Part shown: positions 19,501 to 28,726 of the stretch, piece by piece
How positions within the stretch are numbered: position 1 is the stretch's first letter
How the letters are laid out: each line of letters opens with the position of its first letter
Notes under the pieces: model-generated
What the model was told of the DNA's origin: nothing
The model's input: only the letters and a program-made list of their open reading frames with translations
Databases searched by the model: none
Source of the DNA: Gimesia chilikensis
GTDB lineage: Bacteria; Planctomycetota; Planctomycetia; Planctomycetales; Planctomycetaceae
Direction: 5' to 3'
Assembly: GCF_008329715.1 (NCBI RefSeq)
Contig: NZ_VTSR01000020.1
Location: 186,001-250,000 of the forward strand
Length of the DNA: 64,000 nt
Position numbers and translations under genes: made by a program

Positions 19501-21363
19501 TCAGAAACCAGGTGGTGCTTTACTGACGAGATCCGCCTGCAATTCCTGATTTTTGTAAACATCGGGCTGTGCAACAGGCTTTAAGACAAAATCCGCGTTC
19601 AGGATATTACGTAACGCAACAGGAGATGCCCCCCAGCGAATTATCACCTGCTTCTCACCAGGTTCATCCGCATGAGTGCGATCAGGAATCTGAAGATCCT
19701 GGGGCAACACCGCCCCCTGTATCTGCTTGAGTTCGATATCACCCCACAGATAGAACACCAGAAATTTCAGTTCCAGAGGCACCTGGTCACTCTTGCTGAC
19801 CAGAAAACAGTCTCCCACATTTTCAGTCAATCGCAGTTGATTCTCAAACTGCAGCAGCCGTTCGCCAGCCGGGTGAGGTTTAGGAATGGAAAAGACACCA
19901 TAGACCACATGCAAAACAGACAAAGCCAGCACCAGCGCGACTTCGACAATCCTGTGGGCATGCTCTTTCTTAAATCGATGACTGTACCAGAGCACCATCA
20001 CCAGTGATAAACCCAGAATGATCAACTGCCTCAGAAAACGCGAGCTGATCAATGGACTGAGCGTATCCGTATTAGAAGCATTGATGAAAATCACCGCCAA
20101 GACTCCGAGGGTAAATACCGCCAGCACAGTCGGATAGCCTACTCGTCGTAGAGCGATCTGCTGGAATTCCCAGGCAACGACCGCCATCATGGGAATGATG
20201 AAGAACAGCTTCCACATGGCCCGGGTACTGGTATTCATCTGCGGCAGGTATTGCACGCCCCACCAGAATAAGGCACCACACAATGCCCAGATGACGACCA
20301 GACGCAACCAGGCGATCTCCTGCAGATTTCCTCCCTGCGGATTCAATACTCGTTTGATACCGTGAAACAGGCCGAAGATGGCAAACCCCAACAGGAAGCC
20401 CATGGAAGAAATGACGTCCCTGGCCAGGTATGATGGATAAAATTCCGCCTTCCAGTAAAAGCTGATCGTGGGCTGACCGGTGCCTGCGAACCAGTTGGAC
20501 CAGAAGCCTTCAATCTGAGAAGCTGCCATCAGTTCCCACCAGCCCCCGACGGCAAAACCCGTGAAGGCCAGAACCAGAAGTGATTTCCAGACTCTCAATA
20601 CCTGCTTCACCCCTGGCAGCTTCTGTTGATCTGCCAGGGAACGACCGCGGGGCAGATACAGGGGGTTGATAATAAACACCCCGAGCATTAGTAACACTCC
20701 CAGTGCCAGAACTCCTCCCGACAACAGACAGAGCCCCAACGATATCCCTCCGCACATGAGTTTGTACGAGACAACACCCGATTCAGACTGCAAATGTGTA
20801 ATGAAGCCCCAGATCGTCAGCAGGGCAAACAGAATGGGGAACGCAGGCGCTTCTATCAGTTGAATCTGCTTGAGCACCACCGGATGGAATGCAAGTAAGA
20901 AGCAATAGACCAGCGCATACCGCGGATTACAGACTTTACGAGTCAGTCGATATGCGACATACAACATCGCTGCTGTCGAGAAGTAGGAAAACAGAACCAG
21001 CGATGAAGACCAGTGCCCGATGATCGACAACAAACCGGAGAAGATCCAGCCGACCAGGGGGGGCTGAGATATCAGTGCATTGCCACTGTCGCCCAGCAGA
21101 TGCGTCTTCCCAAGGCACTGTAATCCGAACCAGGCAGAGAGTTCATCAATCCGGTAGGAATGAAAGGCCAGTAACCCCGGTCCCAGCGCCAGCAACGCCA
21201 CCAGGGGCGACATTACGGAAGCACGACGCATCACGGGAAATAAATCATGAGCAGGTTCTGCAGATCGCTGCAAAAGCTCCTGATCACTGATGATTACCAA
21301 AGTTGTTTCCTTCTCAGAATCTCGAACCTGACTTGGCAGGGCAACTGTGATTTCTAAACCCAA
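19501..21363 (-). CDS. Polytopic membrane glycosyltransferase-like protein (ArnT/PMT_2-like)
   Basis: About 620 residues with some 11-13 transmembrane helices and a C-terminal periplasmic tail of ~120 residues. The region ELSAWFGL... SQPPLVGWIFSGLL resembles the first loop and second helix of dolichyl-phosphate-mannose-type (PMT_2) GT-C enzymes, where an acidic residue serves in catalysis. The TTG at 21363 follows AGGGGAT closely; a Met at residue 47 is an alternative that would still retain all membrane segments. It lies just upstream of, and on the same strand as, the PHP gene. Substrates are not inferable. Confidence 0.7.
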   Translation of the reverse strand: MGLEITVALPSQVRDSEKETTLVIISDQELLQRSAEPAHDLFPVMRRASVMSPLVALLALGPGLLAFHSYRIDELSAWFGLQCLGKTHLLGDSGNALISQPPLVGWIFSGLLSIIGHWSSSLVLFSYFSTAAMLYVAYRLTRKVCNPRYALVYCFLLAFHPVVLKQIQLIEAPAFPILFALLTIWGFITHLQSESGVVSYKLMCGGISLGLCLLSGGVLALGVLLMLGVFIINPLYLPRGRSLADQQKLPGVKQVLRVWKSLLVLAFTGFAVGGWWELMAASQIEGFWSNWFAGTGQPTISFYWKAEFYPSYLARDVISSMGFLLGFAIFGLFHGIKRVLNPQGGNLQEIAWLRLVVIWALCGALFWWGVQYLPQMNTSTRAMWKLFFIIPMMAVVAWEFQQIALRRVGYPTVLAVFTLGVLAVIFINASNTDTLSPLISSRFLRQLIILGLSLVMVLWYSHRFKKEHAHRIVEVALVLALSVLHVVYGVFSIPKPHPAGERLLQFENQLRLTENVGDCFLVSKSDQVPLELKFLVFYLWGDIELKQIQGAVLPQDLQIPDRTHADEPGEKQVIIRWGASPVALRNILNADFVLKPVAQPDVYKNQELQADLVSKAPPGF

Positions 21364-21664
21364 AGATCCCCTGACTGATTGATACTCCCTGATTGTACAT
21401 TACAACAAAACACAGGAACACCTCACTGTCAGAAAAGCCTGGAACGTCGGGTGATCACATGTACGCAACCGGAGCGTGGGGGAGATCTCCCTCCTGACCA
21501 GGTCCTTTCGTACCTGTTTTCCTGATTCTAATCCTGATTCCTGACCAGCTTTACGGAACCCTTGCATTCCTCATCTTTTTCCTGATTGGGGAAAAATCAA
21601 TCAGCCGAACAGTCAAAGAGTGCATGAACTGATTGCACCCATTTCTAACCTCAGGATGAGAAGC

Positions 21665-21982
21665 ATGTATAAGGATAAGGTGAAATTTTTAAGATCCTTA
21701 AAGTATTGGTCTCCCATGTCGCAACACATCAGCATTGACCGCGCCCATCAGCTGAATGAGCTGATCAGCCATGCCATATCGCAAACCAGTCTGGCTTCTC
21801 GTCAGAATGTGCAATATCGAGTCGAACAGGAACAGGTCTACTTGACCGGGATTGTCAGCAGCTATTATGAGAAACAGCTGGCTCAGGAGTCAGTCAGCCG
21901 CATCCAGGGGGTCAGACAGGTCCACAACAGCCTCAATGTGGAACCAGCCTCCCGAGCGGCTCTCAGCGTGGATATCCCCTGA
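21665..21982 (+). CDS. BON-domain protein
   Basis: A 105-residue protein with one BON domain: helix N-E-L-I-S-H-A-I, strand N-V-Q-Y-R-V-E-Q-E-Q-V-Y-L-T-G-I-V, then Y-Y-E-K-Q-L-A-Q-E-S-V-S-R-I-Q-G-V-R-Q-V-H-N-S-L-N-V, split here by the loop glycine. BON domains bind phospholipid or interact with membrane structures. There is no signal peptide, so it is probably cytoplasmic or peripheral. ATG at 21665 is chosen because AGGATGAGA lies directly upstream; in-frame GTG at 21620 and ATG at 21656 are possible. It is monocistronic. Confidence 0.75.
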   Translation: MYKDKVKFLRSLKYWSPMSQHISIDRAHQLNELISHAISQTSLASRQNVQYRVEQEQVYLTGIVSSYYEKQLAQESVSRIQGVRQVHNSLNVEPASRAALSVDIP

Positions 21983-22071
21983 ATCCAGCCCCGAGCAATC
22001 ATGCTAACATGTTCAATTGCAACATTTTGAGCAAAAAACGGGACAATACATCAGGTTACGTCCCCTGACCG

Positions 22072-22101
22072 TTGTCAAATCCGGGCTGATCTTGTTAGAA
22101 T
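22072..22101 (+). promoter_or_regulatory. Candidate sigma-70-type promoter
   Basis: TTGTCA (22072-22077) and TAGAAT (22096-22101) are separated by 18 bp and lie 115 bp before the ATG of the 80-residue coiled-coil protein. The match is by eye only. Confidence 0.45.
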
Positions 22102-22216
22102 CCTCGTTCCTTCGGCTGTCGGCCCTGGGAAGTCAATCATTTTGCGCATAGTAAGGGGCCGAACCCCTTCCAGAGATAAACGGTCAATACTACATCAAAA
22201 GGGACATGGGAAGACA

Positions 22217-22459
22217 ATGTCTTTACGCAGAGAACAGTTAGAACGTCAGTTACAGAATGCAGAAGCCGCTATTTCAGACTACGCTAAAGTCCTGGATGAG
22301 CAGAACATTCCTGCAGAAGCGCGTAAGAAACACCCCAAATGGCGGCAGATCAACGCTCAGAAAACTCAGGTTCAAAACCGTATCAAATCCCTGAAGAAGA
22401 TCGAAGACCGGGAAGCTGCGATCAAAGCAGGCGCTTCCGCAGAAGCTGCAGACGAATAA
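22217..22459 (+). CDS. Small charged coiled-coil protein, unknown function
   Basis: An 80-residue, highly charged and almost fully helical protein (SLRREQLERQLQNAEAAI; QINAQKTQVQNRIKSLKKIE) with an Ala/Glu tail. No signal peptide or membrane segment is present. The ATG at 22217 has GGGAAG 5 nt upstream; an upstream in-frame start at 22142 would add 25 residues of different composition. It lies 62 bp before tRNA-Ser and downstream of a candidate promoter. I do not recognise a named family; the coiled-coil character and coding bias support it as real. Confidence 0.7.
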   Translation: MSLRREQLERQLQNAEAAISDYAKVLDEQNIPAEARKKHPKWRQINAQKTQVQNRIKSLKKIEDREAAIKAGASAEAADE

Positions 22460-22521
22460 GCTGCCCCGCTTCGAAGTGAATCAAAATATCTGAGTCGCCT
22501 CATTACGAGTGCAACTCAACC

Positions 22522-22682
<161 letters not shown>

Positions 22683-22687
22683 CCATT

Positions 22688-22716
22688 TGTGGCACTTTTT
22701 GTGGCGTTTTGTGGCA
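22688..22716 (+). repeat. Three TGTGGC direct repeats near the attachment site
   Basis: TGTGGCA/G occurs at 22688, 22700 and 22710, spaced 12 and 10 bp, between the tRNA terminator and the integrase gene. Short repeats at near-helical spacing are what arm-type integrase binding sites look like; this assignment is inference. Confidence 0.4.
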
Positions 22717-22742
22717 AGGGGGTTCTCTGAAAGGTTCTGTTG

Positions 22743-24118
22743 ATGAAGCAATCATCAAAACAAAATCGGAAGACATCGTTCCGTATCAGCAAAGTCCGCG
22801 GCGATCTGCGCAGTAAAATCTGGTATCTCACCTACCAGGAAAACGGCAAACGTTTACGTCCCCGGATAGGTCCTGACAAAGACCATGCGCGTCAGATGGC
22901 AGCCCAGATTAATTCTCAATTGGAGTCACACACGTATTCCGTTTTCAATTTTGAACCGGTGCAGATCGATGAATTGCAAACCAGATGGCTCAACCATCAC
23001 GAACAGGTTCTGCGTTCTTCTTTGCAAACCATCCGGCGGTATCGAGCGGCAACAACACATCTAATCAACTTCGTCAGCGAGAAAGGTGTCGCGTCGAAAA
23101 CCTCTCAGTTTCAGGCCAGACATGCTGAGGAGTTTGTGCATCACCTGCGGACGATCAAAGTTGCTCCGAATGGACACGAGAATTCTCAAAAACGTCCACT
23201 GCTCGACAAAGGCATCAAATACATTTTGCAATGCTGTCGAAGCATGTTTGGTTATGCGATAAAACGACGACATCTTTCTCCGTATGCTGAAAACCCATTC
23301 GCCTGTCTGGATCTGGACTGTATCCCAATCGAAAATGCCAAAACGGTTTCCATCTTCGGTCCCGATCAGGAAAAGGCGTTTCTGGAAGCCTGTGACGACT
23401 GGCAGTTCCTATCTTTCTCACGCTTATGCTGACGGGACTCCGGCCAGGAGAGCTCACGCACTTGCTGTTACCAGATGATCTCGATCTAAAAACAGGAATG
23501 CTCTTCGTCAGAAACAAACCTCATTTAGGCTGGCAGGTCAAAACACGAAACGAACGTGAAATCCCATTGATTGATGAACAGAGAGACGTTCTGAAAATCA
23601 CAGTTGGTGATCGACTCACGGGGCCAGTCTTCTTGCAACGACGTTATTTATCAGCCTCCGCACGGCCTGAATTAAATGGCCAAACTGAAAAGCAACTCGA
23701 AGACTTACTTCAGCGACGGGTAGCTCGTGAAGAGACTGATCTCGGTAAGACCATCAATAGAAGTCGGTGGATGAAACTCTCACGAGCGATCTGTCGCGAT
23801 TGTGGTGCATTAAAAACCGATCGAATACGAACGGAATTCATCAAGTTGACCAGGCAAATTGACCTACCGCAACTCACCGCTCCCAAATCGCTCCGGCACC
23901 TCTTTGCCACGTGCTTACAGGATGGGAACGTAGATCCGTTGATACGTAGTGAATTGATGGGACATTCTACTTCCGCGACGAATGGAGCAAGCTATGGTTT
24001 AGGGATGACTGCCACTTAGACTCACTCTCGACCTGAATCAAAACGAAAGCAATTGAAAGATGCTTTAGCATTTCGTCCAGCTAGTTTTTTAGCCAAGACC
24101 AGAGGCAAGCTTATGTGA
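22743..24118 (+). pseudogene. Tyrosine recombinase/integrase, inactivated by frameshift and amber codon
   Basis: Site-specific tyrosine integrase, presumably the enzyme that inserted the island at tRNA-Ser. Residues 1-229 read in one frame up to DDWQFLSFSRLC. The rest (IFLTLMLTGLRPGELTHLL onward) continues in another frame, implying loss of about one base near 23415. Catalytic Arg (LTGLRPGEL), the P-K-S-L-R-H box and E-L-M-G-H are present in the second part. At 24017-24019 an amber TAG replaces the codon expected for the nucleophilic Tyr: the text reads G-M-T-A-T-stop-T-H-S-R-P-E and stays open to TGA at 24116-24118. The original protein was about 455 residues. Both lesions independently abolish function. 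Confidence 0.85.
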
Positions 24119-24206
24119 TGATTTTGTATTTTACTTGTTAGACCCGAAGTTACATTCATCCTTTGACTTCTTCTGATCTCGTACCGCTTTACTGATTAGG
24201 AGCACG

Positions 24207-24530
24207 TTGCCAGGTGGCCGAACTAAATTTAAAGGACTTGCTGGGGATAAGACAGATATTTACTTAAATTCTATAGTGCATCTGCGTCAAGTAGCTTACG
24301 GACAATCTATTCGAGGGCGATCTCGGTTACTCGTTCATTCTTCAAAAGTTCTCCTCATCGAAAGGATATTAGGGACTCTGATAATAATTGGACCAGTTGA
24401 AGTTGAACAAAATAGGAAGTTGAAAAATACATTCCACAAACTTTGGAACGAAAACAGGTTACTACAAATATCGTCTTTTAAAGAATTACCGAGAGAATTT
24501 TTTTTGAGAATCAATTTCTGTAAAGTTTAG
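24207..24530 (+). CDS. Hypothetical protein, weak support
   Basis: A 107-codon open frame from TTG with AGGAG 4 nt upstream. It encodes a basic protein with a hydrophobic stretch (VLLIERILGTLIIIGPVEV). I recognise no family. It lies between the dead integrase and the IS91-type element in AT-rich DNA, where longer chance frames are less common. It may be a remnant or not a gene. Confidence 0.25.
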   Translation: MPGGRTKFKGLAGDKTDIYLNSIVHLRQVAYGQSIRGRSRLLVHSSKVLLIERILGTLIIIGPVEVEQNRKLKNTFHKLWNENRLLQISSFKELPREFFLRINFCKV

Positions 24531-24765
24531 TACATATGAATAAGGAATTATGAACTAAACCGCTTCGCGGTAGGCTTGGGATCGGCAACTGTGATTGATC
24601 CCTCCGCTGAGGGCTCGTCCCCCCGGACCGTAAAGCACACGTAGGTACCCCGGTCCGTCTGTACGGCCTGTTCCGAATATTCCGATTTGCGCTTCCGCCA
24701 TTTGTGAGGCATAGTTTCAGTACCTTCCCGGTCTCTGAAATCTCTGTTTCACGAAAGGTCCAGTG

Positions 24766-25427
24766 ATGACTCCACTGCGGCAGCGCATGATCGAGGACAT
24801 GGAACTGCGGAACCTGTCCCCGAAAACGATCAAGCTTTACGTCAACAACGTGTCCCGCTTTGCCCGGCACTTCGGTAAAAGCCCGGAAGTCCTGTGACCG
24901 GAGGCGATCCGGACTTACCTGCTGTATCTGGTCCAAGACCGGCAAGTCGCCTGGGGAACCTACAAGCAGGCGCTGGCCGCACTGCGGTTCCTGTATCGAA
25001 CCACTCTTCACCGCGGCGATATCGTGCAGGACGTTCGCTGCCCCCGGCCCGAGCGGCATTTACCCGAGGTGCTGAGTTTTGACGAGGTGCGCCGCTTCTT
25101 TCAGGCAGTGCACTCGCTTAAGCACCGCACCATCCTGATGACGGCTTACGCTGCAGGGCTGCGGATTTCCGAAGCCGGCCTGGACAAAGCCGCACGCCGC
25201 ACATGCTCCGTCACAGTTTCGCTACCCATCTGCTCGAAGCCGGCACGGAACTGCGAGTCATCCAGGAACTCCTGGGGCACGCGAGTCAGCGGACTACTGC
25301 GATCTACACGCACGTTTCCACCCACTTTATCGGCCGCACCCGCAGTCCCCTGGATCTGCTCCATGAGCAGGACCAGCCAGCCCCCCCCAGGAGGACTCAT
25401 GACGCGCCCCCGGTGGGAACTCGCTGA
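24766..25427 (+). pseudogene. IS91-associated tyrosine recombinase remnant
   Basis: It begins [19 protein letters not shown], the SAM-like N-terminal domain of phage-type integrases. An in-frame TGA at 24895-24897 interrupts it after GKSPEVL. Reading resumes through AAGLRISEA (about 25170), where some 100 or more codons of the catalytic domain are missing. A one-base shift follows. The C-terminal box is intact in the third frame: [14 protein letters not shown], then [18 protein letters not shown] with the catalytic Tyr. Three lesions make it non-functional. It overlaps the start of the transposase by 29 bp. Confidence 0.8.
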
Positions 25428-26622
25428 CGTCGTGCGGCAGTACGGCGCGGAATACCAGAAGCGATATACTACGTCCGTTGCCCAGAGCCGCGTCATGCGG
25501 GCGCTACAGAACTGCCGAACTGCAGTCCTGGGAGGGCATGTGGAAACGTGCCGCTCCTCTGCACATCGACAGATCAATTACAACTCCTGCCGCAATCGCC
25601 ACTGCCCCAAGTGCCAGGGTTCCGCCTGTGCGCAGTGGATGCAGCGGCGGGCAACCGAACTATTGCCCGTGCCCTACTTCCACGTGGTGTTCACGCTGCC
25701 GAACCTGCTGGTGGATCTGACGCTTGCCAACCCGCGGCTGATGTAAGGGATGCTGTTTCGCGCGGCCAGCCAGACGCTGCTGGAAGTCGCCGCCGATCCA
25801 AGGCACCTGGGGGCGGAGATCGGGTTCCTGGCCGTGCTGCACCCCTGGGGCCAGACCCTGATGCCGCATCCTCATCGGCATTGCGTAGTCCCTTCCGGCG
25901 GACTGGCGCCCGACCGCACACGCTGGGTCGCAGGCCGGGCCGATTTCTTCCTGCCCGCACGCGTACTCAGCCGGCTGTTTCGCGGCAAGTTTTTGGACCT
26001 GCTCAGGCAGGCGTTTGCCGCAGGGAAACTGAAATTCCCCGGACAGCTGGCTTCCGCCGCCGCCCCCCACGAATTCAAACGTCTGCTCAACTGGTCCGTG
26101 TGGACCGAATGGGTTGTGTATGCCCGGCCGCCTTACGGCGGCCCCGAGTCGGTCCTCAAATACCTGGCACACTACACGCACCGCGTGGCGATCTCGAACA
26201 ACCGGTTGTTGAACGTTGCAGACGGCCAGGTCACGTTCCGCTATAAAGACTACGCCCAAGACAGTCGGAAGCGGACGATGACGCTCGCCGCCACGGAGTT
26301 TCTCCACCGGTTACTGCAGCATGTGCTTCCGGACGGGCTGATGCGGATTCGGCATTATGGCTTTCTGGCCAACCGCTTCCGGGCAGAGAAGATCGCGCTG
26401 TGCCGCGGACTGCTGGAAGGGGCGGGACCTCTGAGCGAAAAACGTCCCCGGGCAACGTCTCCGGTTCCCGGGGAGTCGTCTGCCATCTATCCCTCCTGCG
26501 GACAGGCCGCGCTCGACAAGTCGCAGGAATTACCCTCCCGCCGGGAGCGACTTCCTGCTCCATGTATGGTTCGTGCCTCGTTGTCGGCCTCCGAACTCTG
26601 GGAGGTCTGTGACACCTCATGA
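25399..26622 (+). pseudogene. IS91 family transposase, interrupted by an in-frame stop
   Basis: HUH-type rolling-circle transposase of the IS91/IS801 group. The ATG at 25399 follows a perfect AGGAGG. The N-terminal zinc-binding part has C-R-N-R-H-C-P-K-C. The catalytic H-P-H-R-H-C-V-V-P (HUH region) and Y-L-A-H-Y-T-H-R-V-A-I-S-N-N-R-L (tyrosine region) are both present. A TAA at 25744-25746 splits the frame at N-P-R-L-M-stop-G-M-L-F, where family members have a Tyr codon; upstream and downstream parts are in the same frame. The gene was therefore about 407 codons long and recently inactivated by a point mutation. Confidence 0.85.
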
Positions 26623-26625
26623 ACT

Positions 26626-27162
26626 CTCAGGCAGAGAATCAATTCGTTGTTTCGATCTCTTTTCGTAGAGTGTTCCGGTCGGGGTCTGCGCCGGTGACGG
26701 CACCCGTCTTCGGGAGTCCCCGCACAACCGTTCTGGCAATTACAACCCGCCACAGCGGCCTGCCTCGACACTTGAACGAACGATCCCGTCAGAGAATTAT
26801 GCTTGCAATGAAAGAGAAAACAGATCGCTGTTTTCACCCTGCGGGCATTCAATTCCCATAGTCGAAAAAGCCCCTGCGGTTCAGTCCAATAGATCATATG
26901 CCGCGTGTTGGCTCTGAGTTTAGTTGCTTGAATTACCTTGTCTTGACAGGTTCCTACGACAGATGTCATTCCCGGAGCAAGTCGGGGATTTTACGACAAA
27001 CAAGATTAGCCGTGTTATTACCAAGTTCGTTTTTGACTACGAGGCTTGTTTGCGATAGCCCAAGACTGGCTGATAAAGTTAGTGATTGTCAACTGGTACT
27101 ACATTGCCGGATTCTATCGTTAGTTGTTAGAACTGAGGTCCGACATCTTCAAGGAAACCATT
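26626..27162. other. Non-coding stretch between IS91 remnant and pRiA4b-like gene
   Basis: No supportable gene. It holds the left copy of a ~63-bp direct repeat (26841-26904) and the presumed promoter of the next gene. Confidence 0.5.
26841..26904 (+). repeat. Direct repeat flanking the pRiA4b-like gene, copy 1
   Basis: Similar to 28590-28652, sharing CATAGTCGAAAA and CCTGCGGTTC blocks with about eight mismatches and one indel in ~64 positions by eye. It lies 259 bp before the ATG. Confidence 0.7.
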
Positions 27163-28443
27163 ATGCCTACTAAAAAACAGATTCAACCCGACGAAAAAGT
27201 GCCGCTCAAACTGACCACCGCCGAGCGGAAGCTGATTTTGGGTGACCTGGCGTGCGTCGACCAGGATTACGAGCAAATCATTCAGGAAACTCCTGTCGGC
27301 AAACCAATAATGATGACCCTCGACGCCCTGAACGACTTCGGTAACTACTTCGCTGCCGAGTTTAACCACTGCGACGACGAGAAGCAGCAAAAGAAACTCA
27401 GTAACATTTTAAACAAGATTCAGCATTTGCTTGACACTTACACGGATGAAGAGTCTCCACAGATTTTGAAGATTGAGGACGCATACAGGGAAAAAGTGAT
27501 CTCAGATCAGGTTGTGGAGATCGTAGATTTTGTCGGTGCGACGTTCGTGGCCGCCGAAAAACTTCGCATTAAAACAAAGCCGCTTGATAACTTCTGGTTG
27601 GAACCTGACCAGCGAGATATGCTACTCCTGGTACCCGGTTTGTCAAAACGTATCAAGAACAAACTGGTGAAGGAAAAGCCCCTCACCGTAGTGGAGGTTG
27701 CCAAAATGACATTATCTCTGGCAGAGGATCTGCCGAATGGTGAGATACAGAATCAGATTGCACTGCTGCTGATGGCCAGTCATCTGATGGATCGGCTTGA
27801 AGAGGGAATCATGGCGAGAGCCGAACAACTGGAGATTATGGAGGCACAGTCCAGGCCGCAGGCAAACCCGGATCTCCTCTATCAGTTCAAGGTCACGCTG
27901 CTCGGACTCGAACCCCAGATCTGGAGGCGAATTCAGGTTCAGGACTGCACTCTCGATAAACTACACGAACACATCCAGACTGCTATGGGCTGGGACAATA
28001 TGCACCTGCACCAGTTCGAGATTAACGGCGAACGATACGGGGACCCAGATCTCCTGGACGATGGTTTCGGTGATTTTGTTTGCTTCGACTCAACAGCCAC
28101 AACACTCTGTCAAATCCTCCCCAAGACTAAAAAACGGTTTTCCTTCAAATACGATTATGACTTTGGAGATGGCTGGGAACATGAAATCTTTTTTGAGGGG
28201 CAGCCTCCGCTGGAAAAGAACAGGAAGTACCCACTCTGTCTGGAAGGAGAACAAGCCTGCCCTCCCGAAGACATTGGCGGAGTCTGGGGTTATGCGGAAT
28301 ATCTGGAGGCTCTGGATGACCCCCAACATGAGCGGCATGAAGAGTTCAAGGACTGGATTGGTCCGTTTGATCCTCACAAATTCGATCCCAAACAAGCGAC
28401 CAGGAAAATGAAAAAGGGATTACCGGACTGGAGAGAAATGTGA
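27163..28443 (+). CDS. Plasmid pRiA4b ORF-3-like protein
   Basis: A 426-residue protein. The C-terminal ~180 residues match the plasmid pRiA4b ORF-3/IS1096 TnpR-like family: Y-Q-F-K-V-T-L-L-G-L-E-P-Q-I-W-R-R-I, then M-G-W-D-N-M-H-L-H-Q-F, Y-D-Y-D-F-G-D-G-W-E-H, and C-P-P-E-D-I-G-G-V-W-G-Y. The first ~240 residues are helical and unassigned. ATG at 27163 has AAGGAAA 6-7 nt upstream; an in-frame start at 27124 is less likely. The family is typical of plasmids and genomic islands; its function is unknown. It is bracketed by the direct repeats 26841-26904 and 28590-28652, so it may have arrived as a cassette. It converges on the GAP1/GTPase operon. Confidence 0.85.
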   Translation: MPTKKQIQPDEKVPLKLTTAERKLILGDLACVDQDYEQIIQETPVGKPIMMTLDALNDFGNYFAAEFNHCDDEKQQKKLSNILNKIQHLLDTYTDEESPQILKIEDAYREKVISDQVVEIVDFVGATFVAAEKLRIKTKPLDNFWLEPDQRDMLLLVPGLSKRIKNKLVKEKPLTVVEVAKMTLSLAEDLPNGEIQNQIALLLMASHLMDRLEEGIMARAEQLEIMEAQSRPQANPDLLYQFKVTLLGLEPQIWRRIQVQDCTLDKLHEHIQTAMGWDNMHLHQFEINGERYGDPDLLDDGFGDFVCFDSTATTLCQILPKTKKRFSFKYDYDFGDGWEHEIFFEGQPPLEKNRKYPLCLEGEQACPPEDIGGVWGYAEYLEALDDPQHERHEEFKDWIGPFDPHKFDPKQATRKMKKGLPDWREM

Positions 28444-28589
28444 GTTTACACTCAAGTACCTATCGTTAATACCGCTATACCCGCCATCGGTCACGTGGTC
28501 CTCGACTTATTTCTTAACCGGACCAAATGGGGTTGAGTATGCCTGACCACAGTTCAATAGTCTTAAGTCGGCGCTGAAATAACTAACAC

Positions 28590-28652
28590 GCGGTCATTCA
28601 ATCTTCATAGTCGAAAACGCTCCTGCGGTTCGGTCCAACAGATCATAGCCGC
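28590..28652 (+). repeat. Direct repeat flanking the pRiA4b-like gene, copy 2
   Basis: See copy 1 at 26841-26904. This copy lies between the stop of the pRiA4b-like gene and the end of the convergent operon. Confidence 0.7.
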
Positions 28653-28726
28653 ATCTTGAAAACCCACGGTAATCACTCTAACTGAACCCTAACATGCTGC
28701 AGATGATCTGATTTCTTGACTACAGA

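Larger units (their letters stand above)
24550..26625 (+). mobile_element. Decayed IS91-type insertion element
   Basis: A visibly GC-richer block containing a tyrosine recombinase pseudogene followed by an IS91-type transposase pseudogene, the two-gene layout of IS91-like elements that carry an accessory integrase. ATGAACT flanks the block at 24550-24556 and 26619-26625. IS91 relatives insert next to GAAC-type tetramers, so GAAC within both copies is suggestive. A small CCGC-TTC-GCGG hairpin lies just inside the left end. The ends are estimates. Confidence 0.65.

Noticed and set aside
26619-26861. 80-codon frame after the IS91 transposase
   Set aside because: No ribosome site, no family, composition like non-coding DNA.
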